Shown here: positions 34,657 through 44,053 of the stretch, in pieces | Layout: every line of letters starts with the position of its first letter | Position numbering within the stretch: the first letter of the stretch is position 1 | Source: Candidatus Latescibacterota bacterium | GTDB taxonomy: Bacteria; Latescibacterota; UBA2968; UBA8231 | DNA length: 64,000 nucleotides | Assembly: GCA_022826515.1 (NCBI GenBank) | Contig: JAJDUT010000010.1 | Location: 28,295 to 92,294 of the forward strand | Direction: 5' to 3' | The notes under the pieces: model-generated | The model's input: the letters and a program-made list of their open reading frames with translations, nothing else | Told to the model about the DNA's origin: nothing | The model's database searches: none | Made by a program: the position numbers and the translations under genes

Positions 34657-36585
34657 TCACCAAATCGTTGGCAAGTCGTATGTCGGCGCGTTCGCGTGCC
34701 GCTGCAAGCCGATTTCGAGGCGGATTTCAGTCCCCGGCGGCAAGGCCACCGCAAAGTGCGTGTCATCTACGGCAACGCGCTTGGTCGCCTGCTCCACAGG
34801 CGGCGCAGCATAGCTTCCCACTGTGCCCGGGTACGCACTCTCCAAGGAATTGTACGCGACCTCCTCAAACCGATGCTCGGCCAAGGTTCCGGCTTGCAGC
34901 AACACCTTGCGGGAGTCTAACGCACTGAGATTCACCAAGTGCACCACGAGACGATCCCCCTCTACGGTCTCAACGAGTGCGGCCACATCCGCTGGCAGGC
35001 CCGGTCGCTTGCGCTCGGCGTCAAAGTAGCGCAGCGGGGCCATCAAGATGCCGCCGTTGTACAGAAGCTGCGGCGCACCCAAGGTCAGTTGGATGAGCGC
35101 CTCAGTCGTCACCGGATTTAACTGCTGCCACCAGTGGATGTGGTTGTCGGGGGGATCGGTTTCGTCGCGGCGGATAAGCTCCATCCGCCGATAGACTTGC
35201 GAGAGAGCCGCTTGGAGGATCTGCACCGGGTAGTCGGGGTTTTCGCCCTTGAGATAGCAAAACCACGGCGGCTCGTGGTACGCGTCCTCTTTGTTGTGGA
35301 ACGGCACCACTGTGCGCCAGTCGTAGCGCTCTTTGGCGCGCAGCATTTCGAGCATCTCCCAATCGACCGCCGCCCCACTCGCGTTCCACAGCGCGGCCGG
35401 ATACATAGCCGCCAGCGGCTGGAAGTCCGACCACCCCTTGGCCCCATAGCAATAGGGCACCACAAAGCTGACCTTGTCGTCGCCGAGCGCGGTTAGCTGG
35501 CCGATCCAATGCACGCCCAAGCTCATCTCGATTTGACCCAAGTCGGCCATTTTCCCCTGCTCCAGGACCTTTCTAAGCTGGGTGCGGGGCAGTTCGAAAT
35601 ACTTTTCCTCGCCGGTCAGCAGATAGCAATGAGTTCCGGCCAAAATGGCTGCCATGGCGATGTTGTACAACCCGTGAGGCCACGTCCAGCCGTACATGCT
35701 CCCATACCAACGTCCCTCCATGTATTCGCCGACCTGCCCGCTCAGCCCCACGTTATCGGGCAACAGGCCCCCATTGGCCTCGGCCCGTTCAATCCACGCA
35801 TCCACGTATTCGAGCAGCCAAGCGCGGTATTTGTCGTCGCCGGTCAGGTAGAAAGCATTGGCGATCAGCGAGGTGACGTGCAGGTTGGTGGCGCAGTCGC
35901 CCCGAGTCATGCGCTCCTTCATGGCCTGCCCCATGCGCCGCGCCTTCTCCGGATCCTTGAGGTCGGCCGGCGTGTCAATCCCCTCTAAGTCCTCGTAGGG
36001 CAGGCCATAGCGCGCCATCCCTGGGCTGTACCCATACGACGGTTCCTCGTCCTCTTCGTACAGCCAGCGCGGCCCCTTGCTCCCGTTGTGGGCGCACTTG
36101 ATGATCTTGTGTTCTGGGTCGTAGTTGAGCGCCTCTGGGTCTTCGTTGAGATAGAAACCGGCAAAGCGCCGCGCCCGCGCCACATTCTCGGCGTGGGTCG
36201 GATCGGCCATGCACAGCAGGTAGAAGTAGATGTAGCTCTCGCTCTGGTGGAACTGGTCGTAGCCGATCTCGTATTCTTTGTCCACGTGGCCGTACTCTAC
36301 CATTAGCTCGGTAGTAGCTTCCCATTGCCGCTGGCCGAGGGCGAGCAAATGATCGCCACCGCCGAGCAAGTACAGCAGCGGCCAGTTGTAGAAGCTCTCG
36401 TAGAAATCGTCGGCCCCGTCGCGGGAGTGCCGCAGGCCGTCGCGCCAAATCAAGCGGCCGTCGGAGTGGGTGTACTTTTGTAGGAATGGATGGACGGCGT
36501 CCTCCATCGTCTTGATTAACTGCCGCTCCAGCACGGCCCAAGCGGGGGTTTGTACTAGTGGCACAGTTGCTTCAATAACGGTCAT
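34657..36585 (-). CDS. Large alpha/alpha-toroid-like protein of unknown function
   Basis: 642 residues with no signal peptide. The first 430 residues are helical, with repeated aromatic pairs (FYESFYNWPLLYLLGG, YIYFYLLCMADP, MYGWTWPHGLYNIAMAAILAG) of the type seen in (alpha/alpha)6 toroid glycan enzymes such as polysaccharide lyases or glucuronyl hydrolases. The C-terminal 150 residues are beta-rich. I see no signature that fixes the family. The neighbours (AKR, SDR, DgoD-like dehydratase) suggest a role in glycan or uronate breakdown. Its last codons lie within a 16-base direct repeat also found 127 bases away. Confidence 0.6.
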   Translation of the reverse strand: MTVIEATVPLVQTPAWAVLERQLIKTMEDAVHPFLQKYTHSDGRLIWRDGLRHSRDGADDFYESFYNWPLLYLLGGGDHLLALGQRQWEATTELMVEYGHVDKEYEIGYDQFHQSESYIYFYLLCMADPTHAENVARARRFAGFYLNEDPEALNYDPEHKIIKCAHNGSKGPRWLYEEDEEPSYGYSPGMARYGLPYEDLEGIDTPADLKDPEKARRMGQAMKERMTRGDCATNLHVTSLIANAFYLTGDDKYRAWLLEYVDAWIERAEANGGLLPDNVGLSGQVGEYMEGRWYGSMYGWTWPHGLYNIAMAAILAGTHCYLLTGEEKYFELPRTQLRKVLEQGKMADLGQIEMSLGVHWIGQLTALGDDKVSFVVPYCYGAKGWSDFQPLAAMYPAALWNASGAAVDWEMLEMLRAKERYDWRTVVPFHNKEDAYHEPPWFCYLKGENPDYPVQILQAALSQVYRRMELIRRDETDPPDNHIHWWQQLNPVTTEALIQLTLGAPQLLYNGGILMAPLRYFDAERKRPGLPADVAALVETVEGDRLVVHLVNLSALDSRKVLLQAGTLAEHRFEEVAYNSLESAYPGTVGSYAAPPVEQATKRVAVDDTHFAVALPPGTEIRLEIGLQRHANAPTYDLPTIW

Positions 36586-36606
36586 AACTTATTCTCTTCC
36601 TTCCTA

Positions 36607-37362
36607 TTACCCTTTCCCACCCTTCACACTCCACACCGACCCCGTAGTGTACGTATTCCGCTCCGAGCACAAAAACTCAATCACCTCGGCCACCTCCTCC
36701 GCGTCTGAGTAGCGCCCAATCGGGTTGCCTGGATCGCGCAGGTGCTCTTCGTCAAAGCGCGGCACCACCATGTCGGTCAGCGCCCGACCCGGCTCGACGC
36801 CGTTGACGAATACCCCTTGCCGCGGCCAAGCATCGCCCAGCGCCTGAATAAACGACCACACCGCCCCTTTGGACACCGAGTACGGCACCTGATAGGGACT
36901 GCCGTGGCGTCCACCCGAAGAAATCGTCACGCAGCGCCCCCACCCCCGCTCCAGCATGTGCGGCACCGCCGCCTGATGCGCGTAGTACACCCCGTGGACA
37001 TTGATCTGCATAACCTTGGCAAACTGCGCGGCCGTCTGCTCGAAAAACGGCTTCTCCCACCCCAAGATACCGGCGCAGCACACCAAGATATCCAGCCGCC
37101 CAAAAGCTGTCACCGTCTGTGCCACCGCATCGTGCACCTGCCCCTCGTCGGTCACGTCCGTCTCGACAAAGAGCGCCTGCTGTCCCATAGCCTCAATCTC
37201 CCGTACCCGCTCTTGCGCTGGTTCCGCCAGCACATCGACAAGGACAATGTGCCGCCCGGCCTCGGCCAAGCGCAGCGCGGTCGCACCCCCGATGCCGCGC
37301 GCACCCCCCGTAATCAGGGCCACCCGCTGCTCCACAGGTGCTGCAAATCGCAAATGTGCCAT
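36607..37362 (-). CDS. Short-chain dehydrogenase/reductase
   Basis: 251 residues from ATG 37362, chosen for GGGAGG just upstream; ATG 37401 is in frame but weaker. The cofactor loop TGGARGIG (classical TGxxxGIG) and catalytic S-Y-K are present: TISSGG, then PYSVSKGA. The NAD(P) type cannot be decided from these features alone. It probably oxidises or reduces a sugar acid intermediate, given its place beside the DgoD-like dehydratase. It ends 21 bases before the 642-residue gene start, consistent with one operon. Confidence 0.92.
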   Translation of the reverse strand: MAHLRFAAPVEQRVALITGGARGIGGATALRLAEAGRHIVLVDVLAEPAQERVREIEAMGQQALFVETDVTDEGQVHDAVAQTVTAFGRLDILVCCAGILGWEKPFFEQTAAQFAKVMQINVHGVYYAHQAAVPHMLERGWGRCVTISSGGRHGSPYQVPYSVSKGAVWSFIQALGDAWPRQGVFVNGVEPGRALTDMVVPRFDEEHLRDPGNPIGRYSDAEEVAEVIEFLCSERNTYTTGSVWSVKGGKG

Positions 37363-37468
37363 ACTACCCTCCCCTTGCTTGCGCAGTCGCGCAGTTTTCA
37401 ATAAATAAGCTACTTGTTTCTACTAGTAACCAACCCTGCCCCTTTACGATATACACGGAGCGCACAAA

Positions 37469-38596
37469 ATGAAAATCGAACAGATCGAATCCTTACTAAT
37501 CGGCAACGGCTACATCGTCCGCATCACCACCGACACCGGCCTGACCGGCATCGGCCAAACCGCCTGCTGGGGCTATCCCACGGCCGTGCAGAGCATCGTC
37601 GATGTCTTCAAAGAATACCTCATCGGCCAAAATCCCCTCCGCATCGAACACCACTGGCAACACCTCTACCGCATGGCTCCCTTCCGGGGCACGGCCATCA
37701 TGGGAGCCGTCTCAGCCGTGGATATCGCCCTCTGGGACATCAAGGGCAAGCACTTCGAGGTGCCGGTGTGGGAGCTGTTGGGCGGCAACGTCCGCGACAA
37801 GATCCGCCTGCACCTGCTGTCTGGAGGCCGCACTCCAGAGGACATGTCCAACGCCGCGCAAGCCGCTGTCGCCGAGGGATTTACCGCCATCAAATTCGAC
37901 CCCATAACCACGGACTGCCACGATAAGGGCCAAGCGCGAATGATCCAAACCGCCGTCGAGCTGACCGCGGTCGCGCGCGAAGCCGGCGGCCCGGACTTGG
38001 ACCTGATTATCGAGTTACACCGCAAGCTGACGCCCATGGTCTCCTTGGCCCTCGCCGAGGCCCTCAAGCCCTTCCACGTCTTCTTCCTCGAAGACCCGAT
38101 CCAGATCGACAGCATCTCAGCCCAAGCCCACATCGCGCAAAAATCTACCGTGCCCTTTGGCAATGGCGAGCGCTTCGTGTCTATATGGGAGTTCCGCGAG
38201 TTGTTGGAACAGGGCGGTCCCCAGTATTTGCGGCCGGATGTGGCCTTGGCCGGCGGCATCTCGCACTGCAAAAAAATCGCCGCCATCGGCGAAGCCTACC
38301 ACTGCGCAGTAGTAACCCACAACTTCTTGGGACCGCTGACTACCGCCGCCTCCCTACACCTCGACGCCTCAATTCCCAACTTCATTACCCAAGAGTACAC
38401 CAAAGGCGACGAAGCCCCGCACAACGAGATATATCGGTGCGCGTATAAGCGCGAAGGCGGCTACATCCCGATTCCCCAAGCCCCGGGCCTCGGCGTGGAG
38501 TTAGACGAGGCATTAATCGGGCAAACGCCCTACAAACCCATTAACAACGCCTCTACGCCCCTGCGCGCCGACGGCTCGGTGTCCTATGCCGTATGA
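37469..38596 (+). CDS. Enolase-superfamily sugar-acid dehydratase, DgoD-like
   Basis: 375 residues with no obvious SD: the ATG is preceded by ACACGGAGCGCACAAA, and GGAG is at usable distance. The capping domain is followed by IKFDPITT, the metal strands LIIELHRK (E) and FFLEDPIQID (E-D), FGNGERF for the third metal/loop and VTHNFLGPL with the catalytic histidine. This pattern matches galactonate/gluconate/mannonate dehydratases of the mandelate racemase group, giving a 2-keto-3-deoxy sugar acid. It lies divergent from the SDR, with 106 bases between. Confidence 0.82.
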   Translation: MKIEQIESLLIGNGYIVRITTDTGLTGIGQTACWGYPTAVQSIVDVFKEYLIGQNPLRIEHHWQHLYRMAPFRGTAIMGAVSAVDIALWDIKGKHFEVPVWELLGGNVRDKIRLHLLSGGRTPEDMSNAAQAAVAEGFTAIKFDPITTDCHDKGQARMIQTAVELTAVAREAGGPDLDLIIELHRKLTPMVSLALAEALKPFHVFFLEDPIQIDSISAQAHIAQKSTVPFGNGERFVSIWEFRELLEQGGPQYLRPDVALAGGISHCKKIAAIGEAYHCAVVTHNFLGPLTTAASLHLDASIPNFITQEYTKGDEAPHNEIYRCAYKREGGYIPIPQAPGLGVELDEALIGQTPYKPINNASTPLRADGSVSYAV

Positions 38597-38669
38597 GAGG
38601 AGCCGCCGACTGACCTCTTCAGCCAAGTAGAAACATGACGACAACCACTACCCTAACACAGGAGGCCAC

Positions 38670-39317
38670 ATGAACGTCCTAATTTTATCCGGCTCAAACC
38701 ACGGGTTTGCAGCCAGTGCCCCGGTCATCCACGAGTTTTTGAGCACGCACGACGATCTGTCCGTCGCGCTTGACGACGACAAGGACGTGTTAGCGTCAGA
38801 CGGTCTGCGCGATTTCGACGTGCTGATCCACGGCAGCGGCTTTACGCGAGGCGAGCGACAGGAAGACGGTACCGTGCAGCAAGTGCCCGAACTGACGCCC
38901 GCGCAAGCAGAGGGGGTGTTCGACTTTGTCGCCGGTGGCAAAGGATTGGTCGGCATCCACGGCACGGCGTGGTGTATTGGCGGCAAAGCCGTGGCTCTGC
39001 TCGGCGGTCACGCCAACTGGCATCCACCGGGATTGACCTTCACCGTCTCCATTGCCGACAGCGATCACCCCGTTACGCACGGCGTGCCCGACTTTGATGT
39101 GGAAGACGAGATTTACATGTCGGCGTGGGACCCGGCTATCCGCATCTTGGCCACAGCCGAGTGGAGCGGCAAGCAGCATCCCCTAGCGTGGGTCAAGCCG
39201 TACGGCGCAGGACGGGTGTTTTATACGGCGTTGGGACACGGCCCGGGAACATTTGAGCGTCTAGGCATGCAGCGGATGATGACGCAAGGAGTGCGGTGGG
39301 CTGGGGGAAATCTATAA
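38670..39317 (+). CDS. ThuA-like protein (trehalose-utilisation family, class I GAT fold)
   Basis: 215 residues after ACAGGAGGCC. ThuA hallmarks: the opening MNVLILSGSNHGFA, LIHGSGFTRGE, a GLVGIHGTAWCIGG nucleophile-elbow-like segment, GGHANWHPPG, a DHPVTHGVPDF segment, and VFYTALGHGPGTF at the end. The family binds or oxidises sugars such as trehalose and sucrose. The stop overlaps the end of the convergent 558-residue gene. It probably shares an operon with the DgoD-like gene 73 bases upstream. Confidence 0.9.
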   Translation: MNVLILSGSNHGFAASAPVIHEFLSTHDDLSVALDDDKDVLASDGLRDFDVLIHGSGFTRGERQEDGTVQQVPELTPAQAEGVFDFVAGGKGLVGIHGTAWCIGGKAVALLGGHANWHPPGLTFTVSIADSDHPVTHGVPDFDVEDEIYMSAWDPAIRILATAEWSGKQHPLAWVKPYGAGRVFYTALGHGPGTFERLGMQRMMTQGVRWAGGNL

Positions 39318-40988
39318 AAACCCACCCTTCGCGTCCGACCACTGCCCACAGCGGATTTCCAAGGTCTGCGCCACCGGCGTCCGCAGGGCGATGAGCACCC
39401 GCAAACGCTCCTCGTCGATCTCGCTATTGCGCATCCGCCACATGGTATGTTCCATGGCTCCCGGGCCAATGCGGATCGCGTCGTCGCCCACGCGGTAGAG
39501 CGCGTAGCCTGCTTTGAGAAAGACCGTGTGCCCGGCGCGGCCCTCGACAAGCGCGCTGTCCATCTCCAAGGTGCCACCCGGCTCGAAGACCCCTTCAATC
39601 TGAAAGGGCACCCCATCGACACCCCCTGCGGTGCGGATGTGGAGATCAAAACCACCGGCCACCTCCTCAGCGTGCAGCTCGACTTCCAGCGGCGGCAACT
39701 CATACGTCTCCCGTCGCCCTCGCACCTCTCGCCAGTTGTCGGCATCAACTCGCTCGGAGATCGGCAGCCAGTAAATCCCCCCGACGTAATCCTTTTCCGG
39801 GTAGATGCGGTTGCGCCCCTTGTGCTGCATCCGCACCCCTTTACCCGCTTCAGCAAACTCCTCACCGATAAATTGCCCGGTAGCAAAGTAGGTCGATGAT
39901 ATTTTCACCGCCGCTAATTCGGCCTGCCCACAGACCACGCTGAAGGGCGCAGTCAGACCAGCCACAGCCGTAGCACTCACCGCGCCCCGACGCACTCGCC
40001 ACAGGCCGGACGCGGGATAGACGCGGCTATAGCGCTCGGGCAAAGGCGTCCGCTCTATACAAGCCGCGCGCCACTCGGGATGCAGGACGTAGTTCGGCAA
40101 ACAGACCAAACCGCTGCCGCCGCGCGCAACCAACCAGTCGGCGACTGCTGCGTAAAAACCATTGCCGTCTAAATGGGCCAAAGCGTGGTAGCCATCGGCC
40201 AAACCAGTCGGCACGGCCCGCGTGTCGCGGTCTTGGCGAGTGGAAATGCTCGTCACCGCAGTGGCGTCGGCGTGGAGGAGATGGTAGGACAAATCCAAGT
40301 TGCGCCGCACAGGTTCCAGCAGGTCGGGCCGTTCCAGCACATCCGCCGCACGGATTAAGGCGCGGTTGACCACCGCATTGTACACGCCCGTGCTCCGTTC
40401 GCTGTATTCGCCGTCGGCATTGATGTCAATGCCTTCGCCGAGGTACGCATCCACGGTCGCGCTCACTTCAAGTTCTGGATAGAGGGCTTGGGCTTGGGCC
40501 AGTGCGGCGACCAGCACCCAGCGGTGATTGGGCGTGTGGAAGCCGCCGGCGACCATGCCCGGCGCTCCAGTTTGTATGAGTTCGCCCAAGGCGTCTGCAA
40601 TCTCGGCGGCTCCCGCGTCGTCCGCAGCCTGTTGCCGTGCTGTAAACACAACCGGCTCAATGGCCTGCACCACAAAGCCTGTGTCTGGGGCCGAGTCGAA
40701 GTTGGTGGTCAGTAAGTCGAAGCAACCCGACGGATTTCGATGCCGACGGGCAAACTCAGCAGCGAGGAGGATCCGCTGCAAAAGCTCTTCGCTCCGGTAG
40801 TGGCGCGACTCGGCCAGCAGATAGGCGTAGCCAAGCGACGCGACCGCGCTGATACTTTGCGAACCCACTAGCCGGTCGCCATCCATAAAGCCGCCGCAAT
40901 AAGGGCTTTCTGCGTCCAGTACCTGACGCTTCAGTACGCCCTCGACCTGCTGATCTAGCTCGCCGACTAGCGGCGCGTACGCAATCAT
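39312..40988 (-). CDS. Heparinase/chondroitinase-like toroid protein, family uncertain
   Basis: 558 residues with no signal peptide. The N-terminal ~310 residues are helical with conserved-looking GGFHTPNHRWVLVAAL (asparagine-histidine pair near residue 153) and GEYSERSTGVYNAVVNRAL (tyrosines near 185-195). This combination resembles the Asn/His/Tyr residues of toroid polysaccharide lyases (heparinase II/III, PL8). The remainder is a beta-sandwich. It overlaps the oxidoreductase gene by 4 bases upstream, so it is in that operon. I infer a polysaccharide or oligosaccharide lyase-like role. It could equally be a structural relative without activity. Confidence 0.6.
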   Translation of the reverse strand: MIAYAPLVGELDQQVEGVLKRQVLDAESPYCGGFMDGDRLVGSQSISAVASLGYAYLLAESRHYRSEELLQRILLAAEFARRHRNPSGCFDLLTTNFDSAPDTGFVVQAIEPVVFTARQQAADDAGAAEIADALGELIQTGAPGMVAGGFHTPNHRWVLVAALAQAQALYPELEVSATVDAYLGEGIDINADGEYSERSTGVYNAVVNRALIRAADVLERPDLLEPVRRNLDLSYHLLHADATAVTSISTRQDRDTRAVPTGLADGYHALAHLDGNGFYAAVADWLVARGGSGLVCLPNYVLHPEWRAACIERTPLPERYSRVYPASGLWRVRRGAVSATAVAGLTAPFSVVCGQAELAAVKISSTYFATGQFIGEEFAEAGKGVRMQHKGRNRIYPEKDYVGGIYWLPISERVDADNWREVRGRRETYELPPLEVELHAEEVAGGFDLHIRTAGGVDGVPFQIEGVFEPGGTLEMDSALVEGRAGHTVFLKAGYALYRVGDDAIRIGPGAMEHTMWRMRNSEIDEERLRVLIALRTPVAQTLEIRCGQWSDAKGGFL

Positions 40989-41950
40989 CGCCGCTTCTGC
41001 TCCAGAGACCGATACGCCGCCTCGGTGAACTTGGCTACTGCCACGGCAAAATCCGCCTGCTCATAGCCCTTGCCGCCATTGCGAATCCAGCGCAAAAAGG
41101 CCGCGTCCGGCGTGTCTTCCTTCACCCGCTTGGGCACCGCCAACGGCTCCCCATTCAACAACACCTCCCGCACCTGCCACTGGTGCAGATGGAAGACCAA
41201 GGTGCCCTCGTCGCCGTGGATGGACAGCCGCTCGTCGTGCCGGCTCGCGCTGCCGATAAAGCTCAGCGACCCCAACGCGCCGCCGCGAAACCGCGCATTG
41301 ACCACGGCATCCATATCCACCGGCTTGCCCCGCTTGTCCATGAAGGCCGAGACCTTCACTGGCGTCAAGCCAGTAATCCACAACACCACAGCCACCAAGT
41401 GACTGCCAGTGTCCATGAACATCCCGCCTCCTGCCAACTCGGGCACCATCCGCCATCCCCTGCCACCCCAATTTTGCGTCACGTACGCGACAACTCCTTT
41501 GAGCTCGCCGAGGGCACCTTTCTGCACCAGTTCCCGCGCATAGGCATACGCCGGATAAAAATGGCGCTGATAGCTTACTACCAACAGGCGCTCCTGCTCG
41601 GCGGCCAGATTGACTAGCGCCTGGGCGTGACGCGCCTTTGTCGTCAGGGGTTTTTCGACCAAAACGTGCAGATCCCGCTCTAGCGCATAGCGCGCCTGCG
41701 CGTAGTGGGTCGAATGCGGCGAGGAGATCAACACCCCGTCGAGCGCGTCTGCGCCTATCATCTGCTGGTAGTCGGCGTAATAGGCGGCGTCAGTTCCCCA
41801 CGCTTCCAGCAATTGCCGCGCCGATGCCTCCTCAGGGTCGGCGACCGCCACCAACTCTACGCTACCATCGGCTTTTAGCCGGGGAATGTGCGCACCGCGC
41901 ATGTTGCCGCCACAGCCGATCAGGCCGAGGCGAATTTTCCTTTTTGCCAT
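40985..41950 (-). CDS. Gfo/Idh/MocA family oxidoreductase
   Basis: 321 residues. The dinucleotide loop GLIGCGGNMRG opens the Rossmann domain; VLVEKPLTTKA carries the E-K-P motif that positions the sugar and cofactor, and the catalytic lysine-histidine region follows (GGGMFMDTGSHL). The family oxidises or reduces sugars and inositols with NAD(P). It starts 11 bases after the unknown 265-residue gene and overlaps the heparinase-like gene by 4 bases. Confidence 0.93.
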   Translation of the reverse strand: MAKRKIRLGLIGCGGNMRGAHIPRLKADGSVELVAVADPEEASARQLLEAWGTDAAYYADYQQMIGADALDGVLISSPHSTHYAQARYALERDLHVLVEKPLTTKARHAQALVNLAAEQERLLVVSYQRHFYPAYAYARELVQKGALGELKGVVAYVTQNWGGRGWRMVPELAGGGMFMDTGSHLVAVVLWITGLTPVKVSAFMDKRGKPVDMDAVVNARFRGGALGSLSFIGSASRHDERLSIHGDEGTLVFHLHQWQVREVLLNGEPLAVPKRVKEDTPDAAFLRWIRNGGKGYEQADFAVAVAKFTEAAYRSLEQKRR

Positions 41951-41960
41951 TGGATTCCTC

Positions 41961-42758
41961 TCAGTCCACTAGGTTAAAAAGCGGTGCGACCCCGCCGAAC
42001 ATCCCCGGAAAGCGGAACACGGCCTCGTCTTGGTCGCGGATGCGATCGAGGACCGCTTCGTCGAGCAAGGCAAGCTGGCGGTCAAAGAGCACCTGCTCTT
42101 CTTCAACCGAGTACGATCCCTCGCGCCGCGCCTGCTCTTGCGTCGCGGCAATTTCAGGATCGCCGGCCAGTTTCTCCGCCATGGTCCCGAAGAAGCGCTC
42201 CAGCAGCGGGCAATGCCCGCCGTCGGACGCTCTTGCAGCCGCCGCGTCAAAGGCCGCGTGGCACTTCACCAGCCGCTCGCGCCAGTCGTCGGGCACCTCG
42301 CCGTCGAGGGTGAAGGGCGCGGCGTGCCCCAACAGCGGCGTGCGATCCTCGGTCTGGAAAGCCACAAGTACGCAACGATGCTCCAAGGGCCGAGCGCGGA
42401 ATCGGACGACAGTACCCGGCTCAATATCGGCGATCTCGCCCGCGGCGAGCGGTTGCGTTTCTACCCCGTCCATGGAGAGCACGTCTATATACGCCTCAGC
42501 GCAGAAGTGGGCGACAATATGCTCGCGGGGCCGCCCTTGTATCCCGCAACGCCCAAAAGGCAGCGAATACACCCAGTCGCCATCCGTCGTGCCCTCACCT
42601 TTCCCGCGCAACTGGCGCAAGGCGCGGCAAAGGCGCTCGGCCTCGCCCCCTGCATCGGTAGGCCGCGGCATAACCGCCCCCGCTTCATCCACTTCCACCC
42701 GATAAGGCACCCCGTACCCGAACAGCCGCGCCCTCAACGGATCACCCATCTCGTCCAT
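41961..42758 (-). CDS. Unknown protein in the sugar-acid operon
   Basis: 265 residues from ATG 42758 (ATG 42749 is also possible). No domain is recognised. The first 150 residues are mixed alpha/beta with VYSLPFGRCGIQGRPREH; the last 100 are acidic and helical (EIAATQEQARREGSYSVEEE). Its start overlaps the end of the DegT aminotransferase gene by 17 bases, and the oxidoreductase follows 10 bases later. A cytoplasmic partner of the aminotransferase or oxidoreductase is likely; I offer no activity. Confidence 0.6.
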   Translation of the reverse strand: MDEMGDPLRARLFGYGVPYRVEVDEAGAVMPRPTDAGGEAERLCRALRQLRGKGEGTTDGDWVYSLPFGRCGIQGRPREHIVAHFCAEAYIDVLSMDGVETQPLAAGEIADIEPGTVVRFRARPLEHRCVLVAFQTEDRTPLLGHAAPFTLDGEVPDDWRERLVKCHAAFDAAAARASDGGHCPLLERFFGTMAEKLAGDPEIAATQEQARREGSYSVEEEQVLFDRQLALLDEAVLDRIRDQDEAVFRFPGMFGGVAPLFNLVD

Positions 42759-44034
42759 CCTCTAGCAGTTCCTCGGCGCACTCGGCCACCTTGCGGAAGG
42801 CCGTGGCGTATTGCCCGATGATGGTAGCGTCGTAGTGCTTAAACCACGGAATCGAATAGATGCGACCGGTCATGCGCTCAGTCACCGGCAGACTGCCCGG
42901 CCCCTGCCGCAGATCGCGGTTGGAGTGGGCAATGCGCGTGGGTTGGCCGTGTCCGTAGATGTCGGCCTCGTTGAGCACTGGGTGCAAATGCATCAGCTCA
43001 TTGGCCCCCGGCATGATCCTATACGCCCCAGTCTCGGCCGTGACCGCCGCGCAAAAGCGCTCGACTGGCAGGCCGCCTAATTCCTCGGGCGCGTACAACC
43101 CTTTGGCCGCGTACCAGCCGCCCATCGTCGAACCGCTGTCGGCCGGCGGCCGATGCGCCTTGATCCCCGGGACGCCTTCGAGCAGGTCCCAGAAGTAATT
43201 CATCGCCCGCTGAATTTCCTGCATCCGCTCGTCGTAGTACTTTAGCTGGGCGCGGCCCACGGCTGAAGACAACTGATGCATCCGGTACTTGTACCCGCCC
43301 AGCGGCATCCCGGCATAAGGCTTTAGCGTAGGATCTTCTAGGGAACGGGTACGCTCATAGTGTCCGAAGGCCGCAGCGTGCTCGTACAGAGCTTGGTCGT
43401 CGGTGACCATAAAGCCCCCCTCGCCGCAGGCCAGCGACTTGCCCGACATAATCGACATCGCCCCGATGTGGCCGATTGTGCCTAGCAGCCGCCCTTTGTA
43501 GAGTCCTCCTTGAGCGTGCGAGACATCTTCAATCACCTTCAGCCCATGCCGCTCGGCAATGTCCATGATCGGATCCATATCGGCTGGATAGGCGCAGTAA
43601 TGCACAGGGACAATGGCCTTCGTCCGCTCGGTAATGCGATGCTCGATGTCGTCGGGGTCCATCGTCAGCGTGTCGGGGTCGATTTCAGAAAACACCACCG
43701 TCCCTCCCAGCGAGAACACTTGGAGTGACGTGCCCCAAAAGGTCATGCTCTGCGAGATAACCTCGTCGCCAACGCCAACACCGCAGGCCCACAATGCGGC
43801 TTGGATCGCGGCCGTGCCCGTGTTGTGGCAGAGAGCGTGCTGCAAGCCAAAGTAGGACTTCAGGTCCTCTTCAAAGTCCAAGGTTAGGTCCCAACCCGAC
43901 ATCGCCCCGCGCCGCAGCACGTCCAGCACGGCCTCCTCGTCCTCGGCGGTGATAATCGGCCAGCGGAAAATATCGCCTTCGTCAGCAGTGACGGCCTTGG
44001 GGCCACCGAAGAAGGCCAACTTGCTCATCGTCAT
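42742..44034 (-). CDS. DegT/DnrJ/EryC1 family PLP aminotransferase
   Basis: 430 residues. PLP lysine K199 in SIMSGKSLACGEGGF, D170 in VIEDVSHAQGG, and the HNTGTAAIQAALWA phosphate loop near residue 70. It is longer than the copy at 24997 and differs in the active-site loop. It is first in a four-gene operon (aminotransferase, unknown, Gfo/Idh/MocA oxidoreductase, toroid protein). Known pairs of DegT and Gfo/Idh/MocA enzymes make or degrade amino sugars through a keto intermediate (for example kanosamine or 3-amino sugars), which fits here. Confidence 0.92.
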   Translation of the reverse strand: MTMSKLAFFGGPKAVTADEGDIFRWPIITAEDEEAVLDVLRRGAMSGWDLTLDFEEDLKSYFGLQHALCHNTGTAAIQAALWACGVGVGDEVISQSMTFWGTSLQVFSLGGTVVFSEIDPDTLTMDPDDIEHRITERTKAIVPVHYCAYPADMDPIMDIAERHGLKVIEDVSHAQGGLYKGRLLGTIGHIGAMSIMSGKSLACGEGGFMVTDDQALYEHAAAFGHYERTRSLEDPTLKPYAGMPLGGYKYRMHQLSSAVGRAQLKYYDERMQEIQRAMNYFWDLLEGVPGIKAHRPPADSGSTMGGWYAAKGLYAPEELGGLPVERFCAAVTAETGAYRIMPGANELMHLHPVLNEADIYGHGQPTRIAHSNRDLRQGPGSLPVTERMTGRIYSIPWFKHYDATIIGQYATAFRKVAECAEELLEDGRDG

Positions 44035-44053
44035 ACTATGCTCTTTCTATGCG

